Assembly (NCBI GenBank): GCA_024684395.1
Contig: JAIKWY010000172.1
Location: 1 to 42,582, forward strand
Length of the DNA stretch: 42,582 nt
Direction: 5' to 3'
Source: Oscillospiraceae bacterium
Lineage (GTDB): Bacteria > Bacillota > Clostridia > Oscillospirales > Ruminococcaceae
Positions 23,221 through 32,141 of the stretch are shown here, piece by piece. A program made the position numbers and the translations under genes. The notes beneath the pieces are model-generated. The model ran no database searches. It had not been told where the DNA came from and saw nothing but the letters and a program-made list of their open reading frames with translations. Every line of letters starts with the position of its first letter. Within the stretch, counting starts at the first letter, position 1.

Positions 23221-25128
23221 TTATGTACTCTTCTTCTTCGTCGCCAAGTGACCCGGCATGTAGCCGATGAGGAGCTTTTGCAGTGTCTCCTCCCAGCAGA
23301 AATACACCCGCACCAGTGCCTGCGCACTGACGCCGTATTTGATATGCAGATCAAGGAGATACGGCGTGCCCTGATAGGTCACCGTATAGTCATCCTTGCG
23401 CATTTTCAGCGCCTCCTTGCCGCAGCCCTGCACATCCCAGCCATAGCGCTCGGCATAGAGCGACAGCACCTCCGCTGTCAGCTCGCCCCGGCGGTATTTC
23501 ACATAGGCGCTCAGGAACAGGAGCCCGTCGCAGAGCACCGCAAGATCAAACGCCGTTTCATACTTGCGCAGCGCCGTCTTCGCATCCGGCAGAATGAGCA
23601 GCTCGTCCGCAAAATGGTCCTCCGCCCAGTCGCAGATCTTGTCCTTGACGGTCGGGAACTCTGCCGCAAGATCCGCCTTTCCCCGGTAGAACTGCACCAG
23701 CTCCGCCGAGCGGCGGTATGCCTCCTCACGCTCCTGCTGTGCCGTCTGCAAAGTACGCAGCTGCTCCTCTGCGGCAGCAAGCTCGTCCTGTGTGTTGAGC
23801 AGCTTCTTCTGGGTCAGGCGCAGGTCCTCGCCGTTGCGCCGCAGGTCGGCGTTCTGCTGCGAAAGCTCCCGCACCTGCTGTTTCAGCTCCTCTTTTTCCT
23901 GCCGGTAGATCTCACACTTCTCGGTCAGATCGCCGGTCTCGTGACGGCGTTCTCGCAGCTCCTGGAGCCGTGCCTTGGAGAGGAACACCACATTCCCGAA
24001 GCGGTAGTCGCTCCGCTTAGGGCTCAGGCGCATCGTATCCCGGAAATTGTTGAAAAATCCCTCCGGATCCTTCGACCATGCCTTATAATGATAGTGCTCG
24101 GTCTCCTGCCCATGACAATACACCGCAACATCGCCGCAAGACAGCACGATGCCGCACTTGTTCTGTAACTGGGACAGGCATTTTTCACTCACATAGACCA
24201 CGACTGCAAATCCGAGCAGCGAGCCTGCCAGCTTCTCATAGGGAGGCTCCTTCCGCTTCTGCTTTGCAGGCTTGGCGGGCGCCAGCACCGGCTCCGGTGC
24301 CGGTTTCTGAGGCTTTTCGGGCTTCTCGGCAGGCTTCTGTACCGTGGTCTTGATGTCCACCTTGGACATATCGAGCTTGAAATCCTTCTGCACATAGCTC
24401 ATCCCGAAGCCCTTGCTGGCGGAGAGCGTGATCATGCCGACCGGGACACCCGGGAGCGTTGCTTCCGGTTCCTCATAGCCGCTCTCTGCGACCAAAACCA
24501 GCGGCAGGTCAAAGCTCTCCTCCTCGAACATATCGTCAAAGCGATCCACCGCCGCCTTGCTGTTCAGCAGAAACGGCTTGCCGTCGAGCCGGAAGCCGCA
24601 GCGCAGCAAACCGAGCTCCGGATGCTGTGCAAGCGCCTTGACCACGGTCGGGCGGAATACCTCGCACATCTCCTTGCAGTCATACGGATCGGAGCAAAGC
24701 GTCCGCACGCCGATCTCCACGCAGTCGCTCTGCATCACAAATGCGATATCCGTCTGGAACGTGCGCCCGATGACAGGCAGGCGTTCAGTCTCCGTCCCGA
24801 GGTTGGCGCCGGCGTCCGCTTCGGTGATGCGGAATGACCAGATGCCGTGCTTTTCCACATACACACAGTCGATCGAGATGCCGTGTGAAAAGTTGAACGA
24901 CTGGAGCGCTTCCGGCTTCAGATCCGCATATTGCTCCGGCTCCGGCAGCATGATCTCCGGCGGGAGCTCGTCAAAGGCGCTCAGCCTGGAACGCAGCCAG
25001 CGGAGCGTTTCGAGGATACAGATATGAAAGGCATCCTGCACCGGGAGCGTTTTCGGCGATGCCTGTGCATAAAACTGATAGGTAGGATAGCTCCGTGTCG
25101 GGCGGAGCTTGGTCGTTGTGTAGCCCAT
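23221..25128 (-). CDS. Unknown protein with Pro-rich linker and coiled coil
   Basis: 635 residues from ATG 25128 (MGYTTTKLRP), preceded by AAAGGATG. I do not recognise the family. Residues 1-255 form a folded N-terminal region without signal peptide; about 270-305 is a Pro/Lys/Ala linker (repeated KPAEKPEKP type). A small domain follows (about 305-385, with the hydrophobic LAGSLLGFAVVVYV), then a charged coiled coil (about 395-490, QQVRELSQQNADLRRNGE). The C-terminal domain of about 145 residues ends in ALVRVYFCWEETLQKLLIGYMPGHL. Likely cytoplasmic. Last gene of the operon with the SIMPL and zinc-ribbon genes. Function unknown. Confidence 0.85.
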   Translation of the reverse strand: MGYTTTKLRPTRSYPTYQFYAQASPKTLPVQDAFHICILETLRWLRSRLSAFDELPPEIMLPEPEQYADLKPEALQSFNFSHGISIDCVYVEKHGIWSFRITEADAGANLGTETERLPVIGRTFQTDIAFVMQSDCVEIGVRTLCSDPYDCKEMCEVFRPTVVKALAQHPELGLLRCGFRLDGKPFLLNSKAAVDRFDDMFEEESFDLPLVLVAESGYEEPEATLPGVPVGMITLSASKGFGMSYVQKDFKLDMSKVDIKTTVQKPAEKPEKPQKPAPEPVLAPAKPAKQKRKEPPYEKLAGSLLGFAVVVYVSEKCLSQLQNKCGIVLSCGDVAVYCHGQETEHYHYKAWSKDPEGFFNNFRDTMRLSPKRSDYRFGNVVFLSKARLQELRERRHETGDLTEKCEIYRQEKEELKQQVRELSQQNADLRRNGEDLRLTQKKLLNTQDELAAAEEQLRTLQTAQQEREEAYRRSAELVQFYRGKADLAAEFPTVKDKICDWAEDHFADELLILPDAKTALRKYETAFDLAVLCDGLLFLSAYVKYRRGELTAEVLSLYAERYGWDVQGCGKEALKMRKDDYTVTYQGTPYLLDLHIKYGVSAQALVRVYFCWEETLQKLLIGYMPGHLATKKKST

Positions 25129-25186
25129 ACATTCACATCCTTTGCAATGGATCCTTTCTGCTGCTCCCTGTCGGAGCAAAGATCAT

Positions 25187-25843
25187 TCACTCGATCTCCC
25201 ATTCAAAGTCGATCGAAGCCTCCACGGAGATGTTATCCGGCTGCATCGAGCCGACAGAGCGTTCATTCAGCTCCGCCGAACAGATGGATGCCCCGCCGCC
25301 GTAATAGCCCCCGCAGGAACGATTCACGCTCAGCAGATGCCCGAGCTTCACACCGGCAGCCGCCGTGATGATATCGGCTTCCCGACGGGCATTGAGCGTT
25401 GCCTGCCGCAGGGCTTCCTCCTCTGCCTGTTTTGCATCCCGGAGCGTGAAGTCGATCGTAAACGACGGATGCACGTCATTCTGATCCATCGTTTGCAGCA
25501 GCTTGTGGAGCTTGGGGATGTCCATCGGGAACTTGATCAGAAACGTCTGGTCGCAGCGATACCCGTCAAACACGCTGTAGTACTCATGTTCGCCGTCCGG
25601 CAGCTCTTTCCGGATCGTCTTCTCCACGGTCGTGATGCGGTAGTGCTTGGTGCGGAGCTCCTCTGCACCGAATCCGGCAGCGACCAGCAGCTTCTGGAGA
25701 TAGCGCAGCTGCTTGTCCGACTCATGGAGCATCTTATCATAGTGCAGCTCATGTGCATCCACGGAGAACGTGACCTCGATGGTATCGGGCGCCACTCTCT
25801 GGACGCTGCTGCCGCTCACACGGATGGTTCTTTTTTCGCTCAT
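25187..25843 (-). CDS. SIMPL (DUF541) domain protein
   Basis: 218 residues from ATG 25843 (MSEKRTIRVSGSSVQRVAPDTIEVTFSV), with GGAGGG upstream. The opening strand pattern is typical of SIMPL proteins: a beta-rich fold, with an Ala-rich helix near 150 (EEEALRQATLNARREADIITAAAG) containing the conserved A-x-x-x-A-x-x-x-A spacing. No signal peptide is visible, whereas many relatives are exported. SIMPL proteins have diverse or unknown roles. 58 nt separate it from the downstream coiled-coil gene. Confidence 0.85.
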   Translation of the reverse strand: MSEKRTIRVSGSSVQRVAPDTIEVTFSVDAHELHYDKMLHESDKQLRYLQKLLVAAGFGAEELRTKHYRITTVEKTIRKELPDGEHEYYSVFDGYRCDQTFLIKFPMDIPKLHKLLQTMDQNDVHPSFTIDFTLRDAKQAEEEALRQATLNARREADIITAAAGVKLGHLLSVNRSCGGYYGGGASICSAELNERSVGSMQPDNISVEASIDFEWEIE

Positions 25844-25941
25844 AACATTCCCTCCATTTATATTTCGTAAGCACTGCACGGATCTGTAACAGCGCTTCAA
25901 GGATCGTGAAAGCCGTTGCGGGGGGGCGCCCATGTACTTCT

Positions 25942-26148
25942 TTAAAAGAGCTTGATCTGCTTGGCACCGCAGGCGAGGCATTTTCCGTTCACAATGCTCT
26001 TTCCTCCGCACTTATAGCAGTGATCCTGCTTCGGCGTGAGATACGTGAACGGATGGTCTTTCCTGCCGCTCGCCCTGCATTCGATACAGGGATCACGCAC
26101 ACACTTGATGACACCCAGCTTATACGGGCAGGTCTCACATTTTTTCAT
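25942..26148 (-). CDS. Small Cys-rich zinc-ribbon protein
   Basis: 68 residues with nine cysteines. Four CxxC pairs (4/7, 21/24, 44/47, 57/60) predict two structural zinc sites; Cys16 is extra. Basic overall. ATG 26148 has GGAGGAG upstream, and a good promoter lies at 26230-26258, so it is a real gene heading the operon with the SIMPL and coiled-coil genes. It could bind nucleic acid or a protein partner; the sequence does not say which. Confidence 0.8.
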   Translation of the reverse strand: MKKCETCPYKLGVIKCVRDPCIECRASGRKDHPFTYLTPKQDHCYKCGGKSIVNGKCLACGAKQIKLF

Positions 26149-26229
26149 AGGATCTCCTCCTCTCGTGCGGATGCGTTTTGCTGTGCAGGACGGTCAGCGG
26201 GAGCGGATCGGTGCTGCTTCATACCACAA

Positions 26230-26258
26230 ATTATACTACATCTCACAATAAATTGCAA
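26230..26258 (-). promoter_or_regulatory. Promoter of the zinc-ribbon/SIMPL/coiled-coil operon
   Basis: Minus strand TTGCAA (26258-26253), 17-nt spacer, TATAAT (26235-26230). Confidence 0.8.
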
Positions 26259-26377
26259 TAAAACGCAGCTATTATTAACAATTGTTACATGCTTTTTGTC
26301 ACAGCGCACAATCTTTCTGCTTCTGCCTTGGTGATATTGCCGGGCAGACGGCAAATCTTCTGCACCTGTGCATAAAA

Positions 26378-26407
26378 AACGCAGTGCATCGCCGGATGCA
26401 CTGCGTT
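26378..26407 (-). terminator. Terminator of the second two-component operon
   Basis: A perfect 13-bp stem AACGCAGTGCATC/GATGCACTGCGTT with a 4-nt loop, followed on the minus strand by TTTTATG. Six nt separate it from the kinase stop. Confidence 0.9.
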
Positions 26408-26412
26408 CTTTG

Positions 26413-27630
26413 TCATAGCTTCACCACAAAGCCGATCTCGCCGGGGGCGGTCTTGACGGCACGGATGCTCCCCTTGTGCCGTCCTGCCACAGACTGCGCA
26501 ATGGAAAGCCCGATACCGAAGCCCGAACCCGCCGTGCGGGCGGTGTCCTCCCGGTAGAAGCGGTCAAACAGCCGGTCGAGCCGGATGCTGTCCACATTCT
26601 GGCAGGAGTTGGTAACGGTGAGCACGGGGTGTTTTTTCTGCCGGAGCTCCGCATGGATGCTGCCGCCGGGGTCGCAGTATTTCACCGCATTGTCGAGCAA
26701 GATCGCCGCAAGCTGCCGGATCTCGGCTTCATTGCCGCAATAGCGGATGCCCGGGTCGATGTCGGATGTCAGCTCCTTGCCGCACATCGACGCCAGCTCG
26801 GAAAACTCCCCGACGGTCTCGCTGACAGCCGCCGAGAGGTCAAATTCCGCCTGCCCGCCGAGCTTCTGCTCCTCATCCATCCGGGAGAGCGTCACGAGAC
26901 GGTTCACGAGCTTGCTCATGCGCTCGCCCTCTGTGCGGATGTCGTCGAGCCATTCGTTCTGTCCGAGCTCCGATTCGGCAATGTCCACATTTGTGAGAAT
27001 GAGCGTGAGGGGCGTTTTCAGCTCATGATTCGCATCGGTGACGAACTGCTTCTGCTTCTCATAGCTCTCCGCAGCCGACTTCACAGCGAACCTCGACAGT
27101 ACGATGATGAGCCCCAGCACCGCTAAACTGCACGCACCGAACACGATCAGGATGGACTGCATGAAGCCCCGGGAAGCGGTGCGCTCCATCTTGCCGCTGA
27201 TGAAAATGACCCGCTGCGTGCCGTCCGCTTCATACAGCTTGTAGCGATAGTCGCCGTACCAGCCACGTTCCTTGGCTTTGCGCAGGACTTCGGCTGCGCT
27301 GCGTGCCGCCTCATCCTCGGAGACATCGGACACATGCTCCGTGTCGCACTGCATGGTACCGTCCGCTTCGACCGTGACCAGATAGAACCGTGTCGTGAAC
27401 GGCGTTTCGGCGTTGATGAAATCGGGCTGCTCCGGCGAACGGCGCCCGCCCTTCGGTGACGGCTTCGGGAAGCTGCCGCCGTTTTCGGAAAGGATGTCGG
27501 CAAGCACATCGAGCTGCTTATTCTGGCGGATGGAATGTGTCACCTGGATCGCCGCCATCATGATGAGAAAGACCGCCAACAGCGAACCCGTACAGATCAG
27601 GATAAAGCGCCTTCGCAGCCGGTAGATCAT
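26413..27630 (-). CDS. Sensor histidine kinase next to the efflux operon
   Basis: 405 residues. Two membrane segments (about 9-31 and 157-178) enclose an extracytoplasmic sensor of about 125 residues. HisKA has phospho-accepting His202 (DANHELKTPLTLILTNVDIAE). The HATPase_c domain has an N box (AAILLDNAVKYCD) and a G box (AGSGFGIGLSIAQSV). There is no clear HAMP domain between the membrane and HisKA. It overlaps the upstream response regulator by 4 nt. The divergent MacAB-like operon makes it a likely sensor of the exported compound or of envelope damage. Confidence 0.94.
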   Translation of the reverse strand: MIYRLRRRFILICTGSLLAVFLIMMAAIQVTHSIRQNKQLDVLADILSENGGSFPKPSPKGGRRSPEQPDFINAETPFTTRFYLVTVEADGTMQCDTEHVSDVSEDEAARSAAEVLRKAKERGWYGDYRYKLYEADGTQRVIFISGKMERTASRGFMQSILIVFGACSLAVLGLIIVLSRFAVKSAAESYEKQKQFVTDANHELKTPLTLILTNVDIAESELGQNEWLDDIRTEGERMSKLVNRLVTLSRMDEEQKLGGQAEFDLSAAVSETVGEFSELASMCGKELTSDIDPGIRYCGNEAEIRQLAAILLDNAVKYCDPGGSIHAELRQKKHPVLTVTNSCQNVDSIRLDRLFDRFYREDTARTAGSGFGIGLSIAQSVAGRHKGSIRAVKTAPGEIGFVVKL

Positions 27631-28301
27631 GGCGTTCCCTCCAGTATATAGCCCGCATTCCGGACAAAGCGGATCTCCGCCTTTGCCCCGATCGCATTGA
27701 GTTTTTTTCGCAGGTTGGAGATGTGAACCCAGACCACGCTCGTGTCCACATCCGCATCATAGCCCCAAGCGTGAGCGACCAGCTGATCCGTGGAAAGGAT
27801 CGTGCCGGGGCGCTCCATCAGCAACGCGGCGATCTGAAACTCCTTGGCACTCAGCGCCTGCACGGCATCGCCGCAGGACAGCTCATAGGTCGAGCGGTCA
27901 AGCTGCATCCCGCAGCATTGGAGCAAATCGGGCACATAGGTGTCCTTGCGCCGGAGCATGGCACGCACCCGTGCAAGTAGCTCCGTGGTGGAAAACGGCT
28001 TGGCGAGATAATCATCCGCCCCGGCATCGAGCCCCTCCACCCGCTGGTAGACCTCCGTGCGGGCAGTCAGGAACATGGCAGGTGCCGTCACACCGGAAGC
28101 CCGCAGCTGCCGGAGCACTTCGAGACCGTCCATCCCGGGCATCATGATGTCCAGGATCATGCCGTCATATTGGTTGGACTTGGCATAGGCAAGCGCATCC
28201 GTGCCGTTCGTCACACCATCCACTAAAAAACGGTTGCGCTCAAAAATATGGATCAACGATTTCAGCAGCCGTGCATCGTCCTCAGCGATCAGGAGTTTCA
28301 T
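27627..28301 (-). CDS. OmpR-family response regulator next to the efflux operon
   Basis: 224 residues from ATG 28301 (MKLLIAEDDARLL). The upstream frame is open but not protein-like. The receiver has Glu7/Asp8/Asp9, phospho-acceptor Asp51 (DGMILDIMMPGMDG) and a Lys in LAKPFSTTELLARV. The winged-helix domain (about 125-224) ends with DTSVVWVHISNLRKKLNA, the recognition helix. Its stop overlaps the kinase start. Probable regulator of the divergent exporter operon at 28635. Confidence 0.95.
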   Translation of the reverse strand: MKLLIAEDDARLLKSLIHIFERNRFLVDGVTNGTDALAYAKSNQYDGMILDIMMPGMDGLEVLRQLRASGVTAPAMFLTARTEVYQRVEGLDAGADDYLAKPFSTTELLARVRAMLRRKDTYVPDLLQCCGMQLDRSTYELSCGDAVQALSAKEFQIAALLMERPGTILSTDQLVAHAWGYDADVDTSVVWVHISNLRKKLNAIGAKAEIRFVRNAGYILEGTP

Positions 28302-28634
28302 GGTGCTGCACATCCTTTCGGTTGAACTTGTCCGTAGAGGGCATGTCAAAGACCTTACCATATTCTGAAAACGGAAAATGGCTAAGGTGCGGGGCTCCGC
28401 CCCACGCCCCGGCTCTGAAAACACAGTTTTTAGAGTGATCCAGAATAAGCATACCATGCCTGTTTTTATACAGAATGTGGGTTATGTGAAAACTGTATGA
28501 TAATCCGATGCGTTCTCACTGTGGATATTTTCATAGAGACAACACAAAAACTTTAGTGTGAATTTAGTCTCGTATGGTATCATCATAACAGAACCGAACA
28601 CGGAAATGACTCCCCTGAAAAGGAAGTGGCGCTT
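28302..28634. other. Divergent control region between two-component system and efflux operon
   Basis: No gene. It holds repeat family 2, copy B (28387-28435), and an extended -10 candidate for the efflux operon (TGGTATCAT, 28576-28584) with no clear -35, which would fit an activator-dependent promoter. The regulator at 27627 is the obvious candidate activator; no convincing direct-repeat operator was found by eye. Confidence 0.45.
28387..28435 (-). repeat. Dispersed repeat, family 2, copy B
   Basis: The reverse complement begins CTCTAAAAACTGTGTTTTCA and ends GGAGCCCCGCAC. It is 39/49 identical to 6623-6671 in the carB leader, keeping the CTGAAAAC-type hairpin and the GGGGCG block. Confidence 0.7.
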
Positions 28635-30563
28635 ATGAAGCAAGAAAAACACCTGCGGAAGCGGACGATCGCTGCGATCTGCGCAGTGGTGCTTGTGGCT
28701 GGCGGAACAGCGGCAGCCTTCGGATTCCGCTCCCGTGCCAATGCACAGGCTGTCCCGGAAACGGAGCAGCGCATAGAAAAAACAACTGATACCACGATCA
28801 GCGCCGGCGGCACCGTATCCTCCGCACAATTGAGCGATACGCTCGGCTTGTCCGGTACCTCCGTGCGCCTGACGGTGGAGGAAGTGCTGGTGGAATCCGG
28901 CGACACCGTGACAGAGGGCACGGCGCTGTACCGGATCACCGAGGACAGCCTCACTAAGGCGGAAAAGACGCTCCGCGCCGAGCTCCAGACCGCCGAGAAG
29001 GAGCTGCTCGAACAGCAGCTTTCCTATGAAGTCGATAAGAATGAGGCATATGCGCTCTACCAGTCGGAGCTGCTGCTCGGCAACACCGCACAGACGGATT
29101 ATGAGACCGGCATCGCACAGCTCGACAGCGAGCTGCAAAGCGCCTACAGCGAATACCAGGATGCCCAGGACACTGTGAACAACACGCCGTCCCAGGTCTC
29201 CTCGAAGCAGAACGAGGTAAGCAGCAAGCAGTCGCAGCTCGACAGCCTCCAGTCCGAGAAGAACGCCATGCAGGAACAGGTGAACAACGCCAAGTCTGCC
29301 TACACCGCCGCCTCCGAGAGCTACAGCAATGCCGCTGCGGAATACAATGCAGCCGCCGGTGCGGTACGCTACATCGGCAAGGCGCTCGGCATGGATGTCT
29401 CCGGCATCACGCTGACACAGGCGAACACAGCACAGGAGCAGACTGCTCCCGCCGGAAATGACGCCCCCGCACAGGACGGCGACTTCTCCGGGATGCCGGA
29501 CAATATGCCCGAAGGCGGCGATATGCCGTCCTTCGACGGGAACATGCCGGTGGGCGGGATGCCTTCCTTTGGCGGCATGACCCTCGCCACGGCATCGGCA
29601 GAGGAGGACACACAGAACGAAGCCCTGAAAGCGCTCTATGACGAAGCCTATGCGGATTATACCGCCTGTCAGGAGCGGCTCAGCCAGACCGAGAGCGACT
29701 ACCGCAATGCCAAAAGCGAATACGAGAGCCTTTCCCAGAAGCAGTCGGAATACAGCTCCCAGATCAAGGAGCTCCAGAGCAGCATCACCTCGCTCAACCA
29801 GGAGATCTCCTCGCTGAACTCCACGCTCTCCAAGGCAAAGAGCAATCTGAGCAAGCTGCGCTCCAGCTACAATTCCCTGAAAGCCTCCTACGATACCGAT
29901 AAGCTCGCTCTGCTGAACACGCTGAACACCGACAAGGCGTCCTGCGAGAATGCAGAGTATCATTACGAGATCACCTGTGCGACCCTCGATGAGGAGCTTG
30001 CCGAGGCACAGGAAAGCTACGACACGGCGGAAGAAAACCTCCGCATCTTCGAGGAGCTTCTGACTGACGGCTGCATCTGCGCACAGCAGGACGGCACGAT
30101 CTACTCCCTGAGCACCAAGGCGAACCGCTCGGTGGATGTTTCCTCGCCGTATGCTTATTATGTAGATGAGGAAAGCTACGCCGTGACCGTTGAGCTCGAC
30201 CAGAACGATGTGACTGCCGTTGCCATCGGCGACAGCGTGATGATCTACTCCTCCGAGACAGGCATCACAAACGGCACGATCACCTCCATCACAGCCGGCA
30301 CCTCCACGAGCCTTGCGGATGTGCGCTTCAACGTCACCGTGACGGCGGCTGCCAACAGCGGTCTGTACTACGGGCAGTCCGTCAACGTCTACTTCAATGC
30401 CGGCGACCTGAACAGCGGCGACTTCAAGGATTTCAGCGGCGGCGATACAGACGGCGAAGCCCCGGAACGTGGCAGCAGAAGACCGGACTTCAACGGCGAG
30501 ATGCCGGAGGGCTTTGATCCGAACAATAGACCTGACTTTGGAAACTTTGATAGAACAAAATAA
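28635..30563 (+). CDS. Membrane fusion protein of ABC exporter (HlyD/MacA type), first copy
   Basis: 642 residues from ATG 28635, with AAAGGAAG upstream. One N-terminal membrane segment (10-30). A split lipoyl/barrel-sandwich domain flanks a very long helical hairpin (about 105-245 and 325-480), interrupted by a Gly/Pro/Met linker at about 268-318 (GMPDNMPEGGDMPSF, MPVGGMPSFGG). A beta-barrel region follows (about 510-600). The tail (615-642) has NGEMPEGFDPNNRPDFGNF. It would connect the permease to the cell exterior. First gene of a five-gene exporter operon; the low-complexity linker and tail are unusual and recur in its neighbours. Confidence 0.92.
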   Translation: MKQEKHLRKRTIAAICAVVLVAGGTAAAFGFRSRANAQAVPETEQRIEKTTDTTISAGGTVSSAQLSDTLGLSGTSVRLTVEEVLVESGDTVTEGTALYRITEDSLTKAEKTLRAELQTAEKELLEQQLSYEVDKNEAYALYQSELLLGNTAQTDYETGIAQLDSELQSAYSEYQDAQDTVNNTPSQVSSKQNEVSSKQSQLDSLQSEKNAMQEQVNNAKSAYTAASESYSNAAAEYNAAAGAVRYIGKALGMDVSGITLTQANTAQEQTAPAGNDAPAQDGDFSGMPDNMPEGGDMPSFDGNMPVGGMPSFGGMTLATASAEEDTQNEALKALYDEAYADYTACQERLSQTESDYRNAKSEYESLSQKQSEYSSQIKELQSSITSLNQEISSLNSTLSKAKSNLSKLRSSYNSLKASYDTDKLALLNTLNTDKASCENAEYHYEITCATLDEELAEAQESYDTAEENLRIFEELLTDGCICAQQDGTIYSLSTKANRSVDVSSPYAYYVDEESYAVTVELDQNDVTAVAIGDSVMIYSSETGITNGTITSITAGTSTSLADVRFNVTVTAAANSGLYYGQSVNVYFNAGDLNSGDFKDFSGGDTDGEAPERGSRRPDFNGEMPEGFDPNNRPDFGNFDRTK

Positions 30564-30649
30564 CAAGCAGCGCATGAAGCAACCTGACGCCGGAACAGCT
30601 TCGGCGTGCGTCTGCCAGCGGGGGCTCCCCGCGGAAGGGAATGATTGCT

Positions 30650-32140
30650 ATGAAGAAATGGATCGCAGGGATCGCAGCGCTTGCCATTGTGGGCGGCGCA
30701 GCACTCGGCTTCAATATCTATCAGAATAAAACGGTAAAGACCACAGCCTCCGACATCGTCAAGGAGGTCACTGTGGAGAAGGGCAGCGTGACCGCAGGCG
30801 TGACCGAGAGCGCCGCCGTCAGCGTGGAATCCCTCGAACAGACCTACGACCTGACGCTCACCTCCACCAGCGTTTCCGCTTCCGTGGAGAGCGGCTCCCA
30901 GTCCGGCGGTATGAGCAGCGGCATGGGCATGAGTATGCCGGGCGGTATGGGCGGCATGAGCATGGGCGGCGGCATGGGCTCCACCAGCGTCTCCACCAGC
31001 TCCGAGTCCGGCTCCGTGGCACTTGTGGTCGATGCGGTATGCATCACAGAGGGACAGTCCGTCAAGGAAGGCGATGTCCTGATGACCATCACACAGGAGA
31101 GCATCGACGAGGCACGAGAGCTCCTGACCAAGGCTGTCACCGATGCAGAGCTTGCCCTGAAACAGGCACAGATCGAGGAGAGCGAAACGCTCCTCTCTGC
31201 ACAGTATGAATATGACACCCGCATCACCGAGGGCAATAACGCCAAGGCGACCTATGATGCGGCAATGAATGAGATCGCACAGAACATCAACGATCTGAAC
31301 AGTCAGATCAGCGACCTGAACAGCCAGATCTCCGCCTGCACCGATGACAAGCAGCGCTCCCAGCTCCAGACGCAGCTCGATTCCGCAAAATCGCAGCTTG
31401 CCTCTGCCAAGAGCAGCCGCACCACCGATGAGCTCGCCGCCAAGCAGACCTACGAGGAAGCCCTGATGTACTACGACAATGCACAGGCGCTCTACGATGT
31501 GGCAGTCAACGACGTCGGCACCTCCTCCGAGGAGGCAGAGGACGCCGTGGCAGCGGCAAAGGCCGATCTCGAAGCATTCGAGGACTACATCGCAGACGGC
31601 AGCATCCGTGCAGCCTACAGCGGCACCATCACCTCCGTTGGCTATGCCTCCGGCGACACCCTGACGGCAGATACGGCGATCGCATCCTTTGCCGATGCCG
31701 AGAGCATCACCGTGACCGTGAACGTCACCGAGGATGACATCGCAGCCGTTCACCTCGATGACACCGTAGACATCAGCTTCCTGTCCTACCCGGGCGAGAC
31801 CTACAGCGGCTATGTCTCCAAGATCGGCTCGTCCTCTTCGAGCGGCAATTCCGCAACGGTCAGCTATCCGGTAACGGTCGTTGTGACCAGCATCCCCGAG
31901 ACGCTGCTCACCGGCATGACGGCGAATGTGACCTTCATCACCAAGCAGGTGCAGGATGTGCTCTATGTGACGACCAAGGCTGTCACGACCGAAGGCACAA
32001 GCTGCTACGTGCTCCGGAAGAATGCAGACGGCGCCGAGGAACAGGTACCGGTCAAGATCGGCTTCTCGAACGGCAGCGTTGCCGAGATCGAGGGCGTTTC
32101 CGAGGGTGATACACTGCTCATCAAGGGTAAGGTGAACTGA
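30650..32140 (+). CDS. Membrane fusion protein of ABC exporter, second copy, with Met-rich loop
   Basis: 496 residues from ATG 30650 (GGAAGGGA 10 nt upstream). An N-terminal membrane segment (4-22), then a barrel-sandwich half interrupted by a Met/Gly/Ser loop at 86-110 containing eight Met in 22 residues (GMGMSMPGGMGGMSMGGGM). A coiled-coil hairpin follows (about 140-310), then the second lipoyl half (AYSGTITSVGYASGDTLTADTAIA) and a beta-barrel domain (ESITVTVNVTEDDIAAV). ATG of the permease follows 1 nt after its stop. Having two fusion proteins in one operon suggests a hetero-assembly. Confidence 0.92.
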   Translation: MKKWIAGIAALAIVGGAALGFNIYQNKTVKTTASDIVKEVTVEKGSVTAGVTESAAVSVESLEQTYDLTLTSTSVSASVESGSQSGGMSSGMGMSMPGGMGGMSMGGGMGSTSVSTSSESGSVALVVDAVCITEGQSVKEGDVLMTITQESIDEARELLTKAVTDAELALKQAQIEESETLLSAQYEYDTRITEGNNAKATYDAAMNEIAQNINDLNSQISDLNSQISACTDDKQRSQLQTQLDSAKSQLASAKSSRTTDELAAKQTYEEALMYYDNAQALYDVAVNDVGTSSEEAEDAVAAAKADLEAFEDYIADGSIRAAYSGTITSVGYASGDTLTADTAIASFADAESITVTVNVTEDDIAAVHLDDTVDISFLSYPGETYSGYVSKIGSSSSSGNSATVSYPVTVVVTSIPETLLTGMTANVTFITKQVQDVLYVTTKAVTTEGTSCYVLRKNADGAEEQVPVKIGFSNGSVAEIEGVSEGDTLLIKGKVN

Positions 32141-32141
32141 T

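Noticed and set aside
27723-27980. Plus-strand frame over the response regulator
   Set aside because: Antisense shadow of the winged-helix domain coding sequence without start signals.
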